Shown here: piece after piece, positions 6,928-14,563 of the stretch | Layout: every line of letters begins with the position of its first letter | How positions within the stretch are numbered: the stretch's first letter is position 1 | Assembly (NCBI GenBank): GCA_036824005.1 | Contig: DAITBA010000024.1 | Coordinates: forward strand, 1-48,259 | DNA length: 48,259 bases | Origin: DAITBA01 sp036824005 | GTDB taxonomy: Bacteria; Pseudomonadota; Gammaproteobacteria; Burkholderiales; Rhodocyclaceae | Direction of reading: 5' to 3' | Notes under the pieces: generated by a model | Database searches by the model: none | Told to the model about the DNA's origin: nothing | What the model saw: only the letters and a program-made list of their open reading frames with translations | Position numbers and translations under genes: made by a program

Positions 6928-8222
6928 TGCAGGCTTCGCTCTCGTTCGAGCAGGCACCGCCCATCTCGGTGCCGTTCCGGTTTTTCCTTACGGCGCCGCT
7001 GTTCGGCGTTGCCGCGGGTGTGCTACTCATTTGTTTTGGCGCTGATGCACTGGCCTCGCGCTGGAACGGGACCACCCTGGCCTTGACCCATCTGCTCACC
7101 GTCGGCTTCATGCTGGAGGCGATGTGCGGTGCCTTGCTGCAGATATTGCCGGTGGCTGCCGGTGCGAATGTCTGGCGGCCACTGTGGGTTGCGTGGCTGA
7201 CCCACGGCGGCATCACCGTGGGCGGGGTGTTGTTGGTGGCCGGTTTCGTACTCGAGGCGGCGGCACTGTTTCGCTTTGCTGTACCGCTGCTGGTCCTGGC
7301 GGTCGGCGTTTATGTCGTCGTGCTGTTGAAGAGCCTACTTTCGACGCCGGCCATGAGTGCAACGCTGGTCGCGCTGCGCGTCGCCCTGATCGCGCTGGGC
7401 GTTACCGTCGCGCTCGGAGCCGCGCTGGCGAGTTCCTTTGGCTGGAGCGTGAGCCTGCCGCTCATACAACTTACCCACCTGCACGCTGTTTGGGGGCTGC
7501 TTGGTTGGAGCCTTACGCTGACCGCCGGCGTTGCCTACCTCGTAGTGCCGATGTTTCAGCTCACCCCGAGTTACGACGCGCGGCTGACGAAGCACTTCGC
7601 CATCGGGCTGGTTACCGCCTTGTCCGTGTGGTCCGTGCTCTGGCTCGGCGGGGACGGCGTGCAGGGCTGGCGCACGGGTGTGGCGGCCGTGCTCGCGGCG
7701 CTGGCGGCGGGATTTGGCGTCGCCACGCTACGTCTGCAGCAGCGCCGACGCCGCAAGGTGACGGATGCGACGCTGTTGTTCTGGCGTGTGGCCATGGCCT
7801 CGTTGATTGCCGGCGCGGGGCTGGGCATTGTCGCGCCGGCTCTGTCGGAGCCCCTGCGCGAGCGTGTCGAGGTGGTCATCGGGGTTCTGATCGTGGTCGG
7901 TGTGTTCATCTCGGCGATCAGCGGCATGATGTACAAGATCATCCCTTTCCTGAACTGGCTGCACCTTCAGCGCATCATGACGCGGGTGCCGAACATGAAG
8001 CAGATGCTGTCCGACAAGCACATGCGCGGCCAATTCTGGCTGCATGGCGCGACGCTCGCGCTGCTGCTTGCTGCCGTCGTGCTACCCGTGCTCACCTACG
8101 CGGCTGGCGTAGCTATGATCCTGGCATCTGCGTGGCTGGAGTGGAATCTCATCCAGGCGGCCCGTTTCTATTGGCGGCTGGTCCAGGGCGAGTCGCCGGT
8201 GGCGGTCATCGCGCAGCGATGA
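6927..8222 (+). CDS. multipass membrane protein of the NO-response island (function unknown)
   Basis: A 431-residue protein with about twelve hydrophobic segments. Histidines lie within or at the ends of helices (LTHLLTVGF, WLTHGG, LTHLHAVWGLLGW, FLNWLHLQRIM), which recalls heme-binding membrane proteins such as NnrS or oxidase subunit I, but no full heme-copper signature is seen. Its ATG shares one base with the TAA of the DUF2249 gene (TAATG). Context (hemerythrin, DUF2249, Dnr-like regulator, NnrS) suggests a role in nitric oxide or oxygen stress. The identity is not settled by sequence alone. Confidence 0.75.
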   Translation: MQASLSFEQAPPISVPFRFFLTAPLFGVAAGVLLICFGADALASRWNGTTLALTHLLTVGFMLEAMCGALLQILPVAAGANVWRPLWVAWLTHGGITVGGVLLVAGFVLEAAALFRFAVPLLVLAVGVYVVVLLKSLLSTPAMSATLVALRVALIALGVTVALGAALASSFGWSVSLPLIQLTHLHAVWGLLGWSLTLTAGVAYLVVPMFQLTPSYDARLTKHFAIGLVTALSVWSVLWLGGDGVQGWRTGVAAVLAALAAGFGVATLRLQQRRRRKVTDATLLFWRVAMASLIAGAGLGIVAPALSEPLRERVEVVIGVLIVVGVFISAISGMMYKIIPFLNWLHLQRIMTRVPNMKQMLSDKHMRGQFWLHGATLALLLAAVVLPVLTYAAGVAMILASAWLEWNLIQAARFYWRLVQGESPVAVIAQR

Positions 8223-8223
8223 C

Positions 8224-8257
8224 CATCGCTGACGCGTTCGAGAGCGCGTCAGCGATG
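8224..8257. terminator. 13-bp perfect hairpin between convergent genes
   Basis: CATCGCTGACGCG and CGCGTCAGCGATG form a perfect 13-bp stem with an 8-base loop directly after the membrane protein gene. It faces the convergent regulator gene that ends at 8320. There is no T-run, so it may act as an RNA end-protecting or Rho-assisted structure. Confidence 0.55.
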
Positions 8258-8319
8258 TCGAGTCCATCGCGACAAGCTCCGACATCGGATTTCGCAGCGC
8301 CGGTCCGCTCGTCGCGGAG

Positions 8320-9012
8320 TCACGGATCGTGCTTGCTGAACTTCTCCAGATCTGGAATGGTGACGTGCCTGCCTTGCACGTGGATCAATCCCGACGCGGT
8401 GAGGTCATGAAAAATGCGCGACAAGGTCTCCGGGGTGAGATTCAGACGGGAGGCGATGACCTGCTTGCTCGTGGGCAGGTCCAGTTCCAGGGATCCCTGC
8501 AACTGGTCCGTGGCTTCCCCGCACTGCAGCAGATAGCCGATGACGCGCTGGGTGCTGGAGCGCAGCGTATAGGACTCGACATCGTGCACCAGCGTGTGCA
8601 ACCGCTGGCTCAGCCCGGCCAGCATGCGACGGGCGAAGGATGCATCGCGCTCCAGCAGGTCGAATACGGCGGCACGGCTGATGTGCAACAATAGGCTGTC
8701 AGACAGCGACTCGGCGAACACCGGATACGGCCGGTCCATGAACATTACCGCTTCGCCGAAACTCTGCTGCGGTCCGAGGATGCTGACGACCTTTTCGTTG
8801 CCCTGCGTCGATGAAAAGGCGAGCTTGACCTGGCCATACACGACCAGGAAAAAGCCGCGCGGCTGGTCGCCTTTGTGAAAGAGAATTTCGCCTTTCTGCA
8901 GGCGCTTTTCGCGGGTGGCGGAGGCAACGTCGCGGATCTGTTCCGGCAGCACTTCGTGGAACAGTGGTAGACGGGCCAGAATGGAGGCAATGTCGATTTT
9001 CTCGTTATGCAT
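8320..9012 (-). CDS. dnr: Crp/Fnr-family regulator, Dnr-like (no Fe-S cysteines)
   Basis: A 230-residue regulator with an N-terminal cyclic-nucleotide-type beta-barrel (GEILFHKGDQPRGFFLV, then FGEAVMFMDRPYPV), a long dimer helix and a C-terminal helix-turn-helix in which TSKQVIASRLNLTPETLSRIF contains the E-SR contact residues typical of FNR-type DNA recognition. It lacks the N-terminal cysteine cluster of FNR, as does the NO sensor Dnr, which uses heme. ATG at 9012 gives a normal length. It is divergent from nnrS, a usual target of such regulators. The gene symbol is an inference. Confidence 0.82.
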   Translation of the reverse strand: MHNEKIDIASILARLPLFHEVLPEQIRDVASATREKRLQKGEILFHKGDQPRGFFLVVYGQVKLAFSSTQGNEKVVSILGPQQSFGEAVMFMDRPYPVFAESLSDSLLLHISRAAVFDLLERDASFARRMLAGLSQRLHTLVHDVESYTLRSSTQRVIGYLLQCGEATDQLQGSLELDLPTSKQVIASRLNLTPETLSRIFHDLTASGLIHVQGRHVTIPDLEKFSKHDP

Positions 9013-9123
9013 TGGCCTGGGCTCTCGTGGTTGGGGCGGAGCGCACACATGTCCGCGCCGCGATTACCATATCACGGAACACCGCGCTCCGGCGAGGGTG
9101 CCCGAGGCGCCGCGTTGTTACCC

Positions 9124-10332
9124 ATGAACCGGCTCGCTTTCTTCTCGGCGCCCCATCGCGTCATGTTTCTCGCCGGCACCGTTCAGGCGCTGCTTGCCAT
9201 GGCGTGGTGGACGGCCGTGCTGGCGCTGCGCGTTGCACCCGCTCAGTTTGCCGCGATGGCGCCGGCGCCGCTACCGCCCACCTGGGCCCACGCCGCGCTG
9301 ATGACCTACGGCATGTTTCCCTTCTTCATCTTCGGCTTCGTCATGACCGCCATGCCGCGCTGGCAGGGCGCCGCAGCCGTATCGCAGCGCCGCTACCTTC
9401 CGGCATTCCTGCTCATGGTGATCGGTTGGGTGCTGTTCTATGGCGGGCTGTGGGCTTTGCCGCTGCTGCCGGCAGCAATGGCCCTGGTGCTGCTGGGCTG
9501 GCTCGTGGCCGTGGCCGATGTCTGGCGCGTGGTGCGCCACCCCAATCCCGACCGCCGCCATGCCCTGGTCGTATTTGCCGCGCTCGGCGCCGGCATCCTT
9601 GGGCTGGCGATCTGGGGGGCGTTGTTCCTCGGGGCGGACGCCCGGTGTGCCACCGTTGCCTCGGCGATCGGAGTGTGGTGGCTGCTGCTGCCGGTATTCG
9701 TCACCGTCGCCCATCGCATGATCCCATTCTTTTCCAGCGCCGTGTTGCCCAATTACACGCTGGTGCGGCCCTATTGGGCGCTGTACGTCATTCTCGCTGC
9801 TGCCGCGGTGCACGGCTCGCTCGCGGCAATGCAGGTACCGCAGTGGTCGTGGCTGGTCGACCTTCCGGCGGCGGCGACCGCCTTCTATCTCACGGCGCAG
9901 TGGGGGCTGCGGCGCAGTTTCGCGGTGCGGCTGCTGGCCATGCTCCACGTTGGCTTCGTCTGGCTGGGCATTGCCTTCACCCTGCATGGTGTGGACAGCA
10001 TGCTGCGCCTGGCCACCGATGCGTCACCGCTCGGGCTCGCGCCGTTGCATGCCCTGTCCATCGGTTTCTTCGCGACCATGCTCATTGCCATGGCCTCGCG
10101 CGTCACGCTCGGCCACTCCGGGCAGCCCCTGGCCGCCGATCGCATCACCTGGTGGATCTATGTCGCCATCCAAGGTGTCGCGGTGCTGCGCGTGACCGCG
10201 GAGTTGTCCGGGGCTGCCTTGACGCACCTGTCCCTGCTGGCGGCGCTGGCGTGGCTAACGGTGTTCGGCGTCTGGTTCGGCAAATTTGCGCCGGCCTACT
10301 GGCGGGCGCGTGCGGACGGCAGGCCGGGTTAG
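9124..10332 (+). CDS. nnrS: NnrS family membrane protein
   Basis: A 402-residue protein with about twelve membrane helices. It starts NRLAFFSAPHRVMFLAG, the typical NnrS opening, and contains HAALMTYGMFPFFIFGF, MPRWQ, HRMIPFF and HALSIGFFATMLIAMASRVTLGHSG, all NnrS hallmarks with conserved His. NnrS proteins bind heme and copper and protect cells against nitric oxide during denitrification. ATG at 9124 is chosen because it begins the conserved part; the frame stays open further upstream. No FNR-type box was found in the 111-bp gap to the divergent dnr-like gene. Confidence 0.9.
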   Translation: MNRLAFFSAPHRVMFLAGTVQALLAMAWWTAVLALRVAPAQFAAMAPAPLPPTWAHAALMTYGMFPFFIFGFVMTAMPRWQGAAAVSQRRYLPAFLLMVIGWVLFYGGLWALPLLPAAMALVLLGWLVAVADVWRVVRHPNPDRRHALVVFAALGAGILGLAIWGALFLGADARCATVASAIGVWWLLLPVFVTVAHRMIPFFSSAVLPNYTLVRPYWALYVILAAAAVHGSLAAMQVPQWSWLVDLPAAATAFYLTAQWGLRRSFAVRLLAMLHVGFVWLGIAFTLHGVDSMLRLATDASPLGLAPLHALSIGFFATMLIAMASRVTLGHSGQPLAADRITWWIYVAIQGVAVLRVTAELSGAALTHLSLLAALAWLTVFGVWFGKFAPAYWRARADGRPG

Positions 10333-10336
10333 CCCG

Positions 10337-10735
10337 ATGTCCTATCTCGCGCTCAAATACACCCACGTCGCCTGCGTCGTCATCAGTGGTTGCGGGTTTT
10401 TCCTGCGCGGCGTCTGGATGCTCCAGGACTCAGTATGGCTGTCTCGCGGCTGGGTAAAGGTCATGCCCCACATCGTCGATACGATGCTGCTCGCGAGTGC
10501 CATTGCTCTGGCGGTAACGCTGCAGCAGTATCCATTCGTGCACGGTTGGGTGACGGCGAAGGTAGGAGGCCTGCTCGCCTATATCGGCTTCGGCATGATG
10601 GCTTTGCGTCGCGGGCGCACGAAGCGCCTGCGCGTGGCGGCATGGCTCGCCGCCCTGGCAAGCTTCGGTTACATCGTCTCCGTGGCCCTGACCCGCGACG
10701 TCCATGGCTTCCTGTCGCTCGTTCGGGGTGCTTGA
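10337..10735 (+). CDS. SirB2 family membrane protein
   Basis: A 132-residue protein with four hydrophobic helices. The opening LKYTHVACVVISGCGFFLRG and the later PHIVDTMLLASAI and GFGMMALRRGRTK match the SirB2 family. The function is unknown, but SirB2 proteins are often encoded beside NnrS and hemerythrin-like genes. The start lies 4 bases after the nnrS stop, and the next gene begins one base after its own stop, so the three are one operon. Confidence 0.85.
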   Translation: MSYLALKYTHVACVVISGCGFFLRGVWMLQDSVWLSRGWVKVMPHIVDTMLLASAIALAVTLQQYPFVHGWVTAKVGGLLAYIGFGMMALRRGRTKRLRVAAWLAALASFGYIVSVALTRDVHGFLSLVRGA

Positions 10736-10736
10736 G

Positions 10737-11276
10737 ATGAGCAGCGTCGTTTCGCCCCCCGAGCCCGGTTTCGACGATCCGCTGCAGATGTTGTCAGCGT
10801 GCCACGAGCATATTCGCGGCCAACTGGAAACGCTACAGCGGTTGGCCAACCATCTGTCCATGTTCGGCGTGGACGGGCGGGCCCGGCAGGCGGCCGAGGA
10901 TCTCGTCCGCTACTTCGACACCGCTGCGACGCATCACCGCGCCGACGAAGAGGAAGACCTTTTTCCGGCCGTGCGCGCCGCCGCCCAAGGCGACGTGCGG
11001 CAGCGCCTCGAAACCCTGATCGCCACACTGCGCCAGGAGCACGAGCGCATGTCGGCGGCGTGGGCGGGGCTGAGGCCAGTCCTGGTGGCGGTGGCGACGG
11101 GTGAGATGGCCGATCTGACGATCGAACATGCCATGGCCTTCGACACGCTCTATGACGCGCACATGGCGCGGGAAGAGCGCGGGATATTTCCCGTCGCGGC
11201 GAGATTGCTCGATGCAGAGCAGATACGCGCTATCGGCGCCGCCATGACCGCCCGCCGGGCGCCGCAGTCGGGCTAA
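10737..11276 (+). CDS. second hemerythrin-domain (HHE) protein
   Basis: A 179-residue all-helical protein with an HHE cation-binding pattern: H23/H25 (ACHEHI), H66-H67 with a stretch of Glu at 71-73 (HHRADEEEDLFP), H102 (RQEHERM) and H142 with E146 (DAHMAREERGIFP). The EE-LFP and GIFP motifs are typical. It differs in sequence from the hemerythrin at 6248. Likely roles are oxygen or NO binding or di-iron repair chemistry in the cytoplasm. It is the last gene of the nnrS operon. Confidence 0.87.
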   Translation: MSSVVSPPEPGFDDPLQMLSACHEHIRGQLETLQRLANHLSMFGVDGRARQAAEDLVRYFDTAATHHRADEEEDLFPAVRAAAQGDVRQRLETLIATLRQEHERMSAAWAGLRPVLVAVATGEMADLTIEHAMAFDTLYDAHMAREERGIFPVAARLLDAEQIRAIGAAMTARRAPQSG

Positions 11277-11290
11277 CGCACCGGCAGCGA

Positions 11291-12028
11291 TCAGTTGATC
11301 TGGTTGCTGAGCAGCCGTTTGATGCCGGGGATGTCCAGGATGCGAACGTGCTTCTGCTGGACGCTGATCAGGCCGTCCTCCTGGAACTTGGAGAAGGCGC
11401 GGCTGACCGTTTCCAGTTTCAGCCCCAGGTAGGAGCCGATCTCCTCGCGCGTCATGCGCAAGTGAAACTCGGCCGGGGAGTAGCCCCGGGCGGTAAAGCG
11501 CTGCGACATGTTGAGCAGGAAAGCTCCCAGCCTTTCCTCGGCGCGCATGGTGCCGAGCAGCATCATCAAACCGTGATCGCGCACGATTTCGCGGCTCATG
11601 ACTTTGTGAAAGTTGTGCTGCAGCGCTTCAATCTCGCGCGACAGCTGCTCAAGCTGGCTGTAGGGGATGATGCACACCTCGCTGTCTTCGAGGGCGACGG
11701 CGTTGCAGGTATGCGATTCGGTGCTGATGCCGTCCATGCCCAGAATCTCTCCGGGCATTTGGAAACCGGTCACCTGATCGCGCCCATCCTCGAGCAGGAC
11801 GTCGGTCTTGAAGAAGCCGCTGCGTATGGCGTAGATGGCTTCGAATTTCTCGCCGGTGCGATACAGATGCTGGGCGCGGCGTACTCGTCGGCGCGAGCCG
11901 ACCATGGCATCGAGCCGTTCCATCTCCTCGCCGTTCAGACCGTAAGGCAGGCAGAGTTCGCGCAGGTTGCACTGGGAGCAGGCAACCTTGAGATTGCGGA
12001 TGTTCATCTGTGGGGCGGGTTTCTGCAC
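11291..12028 (-). CDS. fnr: FNR, oxygen-sensing global regulator
   Basis: A 245-residue Crp/Fnr regulator with the four cysteines that hold the oxygen-sensitive [4Fe-4S] cluster: C17, C20 and C26 in VACSQCNLRELC and C108 in SHTCNAV. The DNA-binding helix contains REEIGSYLGLKLETVSRAFSKF with the E-SR signature that reads TTGAT half sites. Without oxygen the dimer binds FNR boxes. GTG at 12028 is listed; ATG at 12007 (MNIRNLKV) is also possible, and neither has a strong ribosome site. An FNR box in the divergent gap to hemN suggests that FNR controls hemN and perhaps itself. Confidence 0.95.
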   Translation of the reverse strand: MQKPAPQMNIRNLKVACSQCNLRELCLPYGLNGEEMERLDAMVGSRRRVRRAQHLYRTGEKFEAIYAIRSGFFKTDVLLEDGRDQVTGFQMPGEILGMDGISTESHTCNAVALEDSEVCIIPYSQLEQLSREIEALQHNFHKVMSREIVRDHGLMMLLGTMRAEERLGAFLLNMSQRFTARGYSPAEFHLRMTREEIGSYLGLKLETVSRAFSKFQEDGLISVQQKHVRILDIPGIKRLLSNQIN

Positions 12029-12067
12029 GATTGCGTGTCTTTCTTATGGCATGCTAAGTGGCTTTGA

Positions 12068-12081
12068 TTGATCCATGTCAA
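12068..12081. promoter_or_regulatory. FNR box between fnr and hemN
   Basis: TTGAT-CCAT-GTCAA matches the FNR consensus TTGAT-N4-ATCAA at 9 of 10 defined positions. It lies 40 bases before the fnr start and 62 bases before the hemN ATG. A start of hemN transcription near 12116 would put it at -41.5. Toward fnr it would overlap the core promoter (CATAAG at 12048-12043), which is compatible with autoregulation. Confidence 0.75.
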
Positions 12082-12142
12082 CACGATCATCAAGCTGCCT
12101 TGGGACACTGCGCACTGCCCGAAATGGGCGAACGCGCGCGCA

Positions 12143-13537
12143 ATGAGCAAGCTGCACAAAGATCTCGTTTTCGATCCAAGGCTGATTCGACGATTCGACA
12201 TCAACGGACCGCGATACACGTCGTACCCAACGGCGGACCGCTTCGTCGAAGCGTTTGACGCCCACGCCTACCGGCGTTGGTTGGGCCAGCGCACCGTCGG
12301 CGGCATCGGCAAACCGCTCTCATTATACGTTCACATCCCGTTCTGCAATACCATCTGCTATTACTGCGCCTGCAACAAGATCATCACCAAGGACCACGGC
12401 CGCTCTGCCAAATACCTGAAGTACGTTGCCAAAGAGATGGCGATGCAGTCGGCCTGCCTTGATGGCACGCACAATGTTGTGCAGTTGCACTTCGGCGGCG
12501 GCACGCCCACCTTCCTCAGTCACGCCGAGATGCGCGCCTTGATGGCGTCGATTCGGCAGCATTTCAATTTGTTGCCCAATGGCGAGTACTCTATCGAAGT
12601 GGACCCGCGCAAGGTCGATTTCGAAACCGTCAAACTGCTTGGCGAGCTGGGCTTCAATCGCATGAGCGTGGGCGTGCAGGATTTCGACCCCGCAGTGCAA
12701 CAAGCGGTCAACCGCGTGCAAAGCATCGAGGAAACGCGCGAGGTCATCGAGGCGGCGCGGGCGAACGGCTTCAAGTCGGTCAGTGTGGATCTGATCTACG
12801 GGCTGCCAAAGCAGAACGTCATCAGCTTCAATCGCACGCTGGAAGAGATCATCGAGCTGGGCCCCGATCGGCTCTCGGTTTACAACTACGCCCATCTGCC
12901 TGGCCTGTTCAAGCCGCAGCGACGCATCAACGAGCCGGAGCTGCCGTCGCCGGACGCCAAGCTGCAGATTCTGTCGTTGGCGATTCGCAGGCTCACGGAG
13001 GCGGGCTACGTTTACATCGGCATGGACCACTTCGCGAAACCGGAGGACGAGCTGACGGTGGCGCAGCGCCAGGGGCGTCTGCATCGCAACTTCCAGGGTT
13101 ATTCGACGCACGCCGAGTGCGACCTAATGGCTTTCGGCGTGTCGGCCATCGGCAAGGTCGGGCCGTGCTACAGCCAAAATTACCGCACCCTGGACGAGTA
13201 CTACGACGCGCTCGATCGCGGCGTGCTGCCGGTCATGCGTGGCCTGGAGCTGACGCCCGACGATCTGTTGCGGCGCTCGATCATCCAGGCGCTGATGTGC
13301 CACTTCGAGATCTCCATAGAATCGATCGAGATTGCGCACCTGATCGATTTCAAGCAGTACTTCGCTGCTGAGATCGGCGATCTGCGCGAGATGGAGAAGG
13401 CCGGCCTGATCAAGCTCGAGGACCGCTGGATTACCGTGCTGCCGGCCGGCCGCCTGCTGGTGCGCGCAATTGCCATGGTTTTCGACCGCCACCTGCGCTA
13501 CGATCGCGAGCGCGCCAGGTACTCGAAAGTAATCTGA
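12143..13537 (+). CDS. hemN: oxygen-independent coproporphyrinogen III oxidase
   Basis: A 464-residue radical SAM enzyme that makes protoporphyrinogen IX without oxygen in the heme pathway. The SAM-cluster motif CxxxCxxC is seen as C68, C72, C75 with the extra HemN cysteine C77 (PFCNTICYYCACNKI). FGGGTPTFL, IEVDPRKV, NRMSVGVQDFD and DLIYGLPKQ follow as in HemN. ATG at 12143 gives the standard length. The frame is open back to 12068, inside the FNR box, and that part is not family-like. The gene is placed for FNR activation. Confidence 0.95.
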   Translation: MSKLHKDLVFDPRLIRRFDINGPRYTSYPTADRFVEAFDAHAYRRWLGQRTVGGIGKPLSLYVHIPFCNTICYYCACNKIITKDHGRSAKYLKYVAKEMAMQSACLDGTHNVVQLHFGGGTPTFLSHAEMRALMASIRQHFNLLPNGEYSIEVDPRKVDFETVKLLGELGFNRMSVGVQDFDPAVQQAVNRVQSIEETREVIEAARANGFKSVSVDLIYGLPKQNVISFNRTLEEIIELGPDRLSVYNYAHLPGLFKPQRRINEPELPSPDAKLQILSLAIRRLTEAGYVYIGMDHFAKPEDELTVAQRQGRLHRNFQGYSTHAECDLMAFGVSAIGKVGPCYSQNYRTLDEYYDALDRGVLPVMRGLELTPDDLLRRSIIQALMCHFEISIESIEIAHLIDFKQYFAAEIGDLREMEKAGLIKLEDRWITVLPAGRLLVRAIAMVFDRHLRYDRERARYSKVI

Positions 13538-13641
13538 ACTTGAGGAGGTCGGTGGCGGGGCGAGGAGTACAATCTTCGCCGTCATCCCGTTGCGCACCTC
13601 GCCCCGGCTCCTCGCGGTTCGTTCCCCATTGCTCACCCGCA

Positions 13642-14346
13642 ATGCCTGAAACCGGCTACATCGCTGTCTTCGTCATCGGCCTGCTCGGGGGTACGCACTG
13701 TATCGGGATGTGCGGCGGGATTGTCAGCGCACTGACAGTGCGCGCGCCCAATGCGCCTCCGGACTGGCCGCTGCATCTTGCCTACAATGCAGGGCGCGTA
13801 ACGAGCTACGCGCTGGCCGGGGCGCTCGTCGGCTCGATCGGCAGCCTCGGACTGATGCTCAACGACCTTCTGCCAGTGCAGATGACGCTCTATGTCCTGG
13901 CGAACCTGATGCTCATCGGCCTCGGCCTGTATCTCACGGGGGTGACGCAGGCGTTGTCATTCACCGAGCGCATCGGGCAGAAGCTGTGGGCGCGCATTCA
14001 GCCGCTCACTTCCCGGTTTCTGCCGGCGCGCAACGTTTCGCGGGCTTTCCCCCTCGGGATGCTATGGGGATTCCTGCCGTGCGGCATGGTCTACGGCGTG
14101 CTCGCGACGGCGCTGGTGTCGGGAAGCGCGGCGCGCGGTGCCGGGCTCATGCTCGCCTTTGGCCTCGGTACGCTGCCCAATCTTCTGCTCGCCGGCATGC
14201 TGCTGCGGCGTTTGCGCGAGGTCGTGCGCAGCCGCGCCCTGCGTCTTATCTCCGGAATCATCGTCCTCGGTTTCGGCGTGTTCGGCCTGGCCAACGCGGC
14301 GACACTCGGCGGACGATTGTGGCAGGGGATCGTATGCCACGTATGA
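13642..14346 (+). CDS. SafE/TauE-type (UreH/DsbD-like domain) membrane protein
   Basis: A 234-residue membrane protein with about six helices. The first helix carries the signature GLLGGTHCIGMCGG and a second motif GFLPCGMVYGVLATAL lies in the fourth, the two Cys-containing repeats of this family. Annotation pipelines often call it a sulfite exporter; in cbb3 gene clusters it is thought to help copper or cytochrome maturation. Here it is followed by a copper ATPase with CcoI features and lies in the same region as ccoG/ccoH, which favours that role. Function remains inferred. Confidence 0.82.
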   Translation: MPETGYIAVFVIGLLGGTHCIGMCGGIVSALTVRAPNAPPDWPLHLAYNAGRVTSYALAGALVGSIGSLGLMLNDLLPVQMTLYVLANLMLIGLGLYLTGVTQALSFTERIGQKLWARIQPLTSRFLPARNVSRAFPLGMLWGFLPCGMVYGVLATALVSGSAARGAGLMLAFGLGTLPNLLLAGMLLRRLREVVRSRALRLISGIIVLGFGVFGLANAATLGGRLWQGIVCHV

Positions 14347-14348
14347 CA

Positions 14349-14365
14349 CCGGCCTGATCGGCCGG
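14349..14365 (+). terminator. short hairpin after the SafE-type gene
   Basis: CCGGCC-TGATC-GGCCGG forms a 6-bp GC stem 3 bases after the stop codon. No T-run follows, so termination is uncertain. Confidence 0.3.
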
Positions 14366-14504
14366 CGACGTGGAGGAGATGATCGTAGCTGCGGCATTGG
14401 GTTGCGGATCCGTGCGGCAGGCGGCCCTCACCGAGCCGGCGTAATTGGAAACGCGGCGACGGACGCGCGCCGTAGGTCGCGAACGCCAAGTGCGCGCGTG
14501 CCGC

Positions 14505-14533
14505 TTGGCCAAATATTAGTGAAAGCTTATAGT
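14505..14533 (+). promoter_or_regulatory. candidate promoter of the copper ATPase gene
   Basis: TTGGCC (14505-14510) and TATAGT (14528-14533) are 17 bases apart, an ordinary sigma-70 spacing, 31 bases before the ATG. No clear CueR-type dyad was seen in the spacer. Confidence 0.45.
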
Positions 14534-14563
14534 AATGTTCGAAGCCTTTCATTGTCAGCCTCG

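Noticed and set aside
9013..9123. FNR/DNR box between the dnr-like and nnrS genes
   Set aside because: Expected from known nnrS regulation but no 14-bp site with two recognisable half sites is present.
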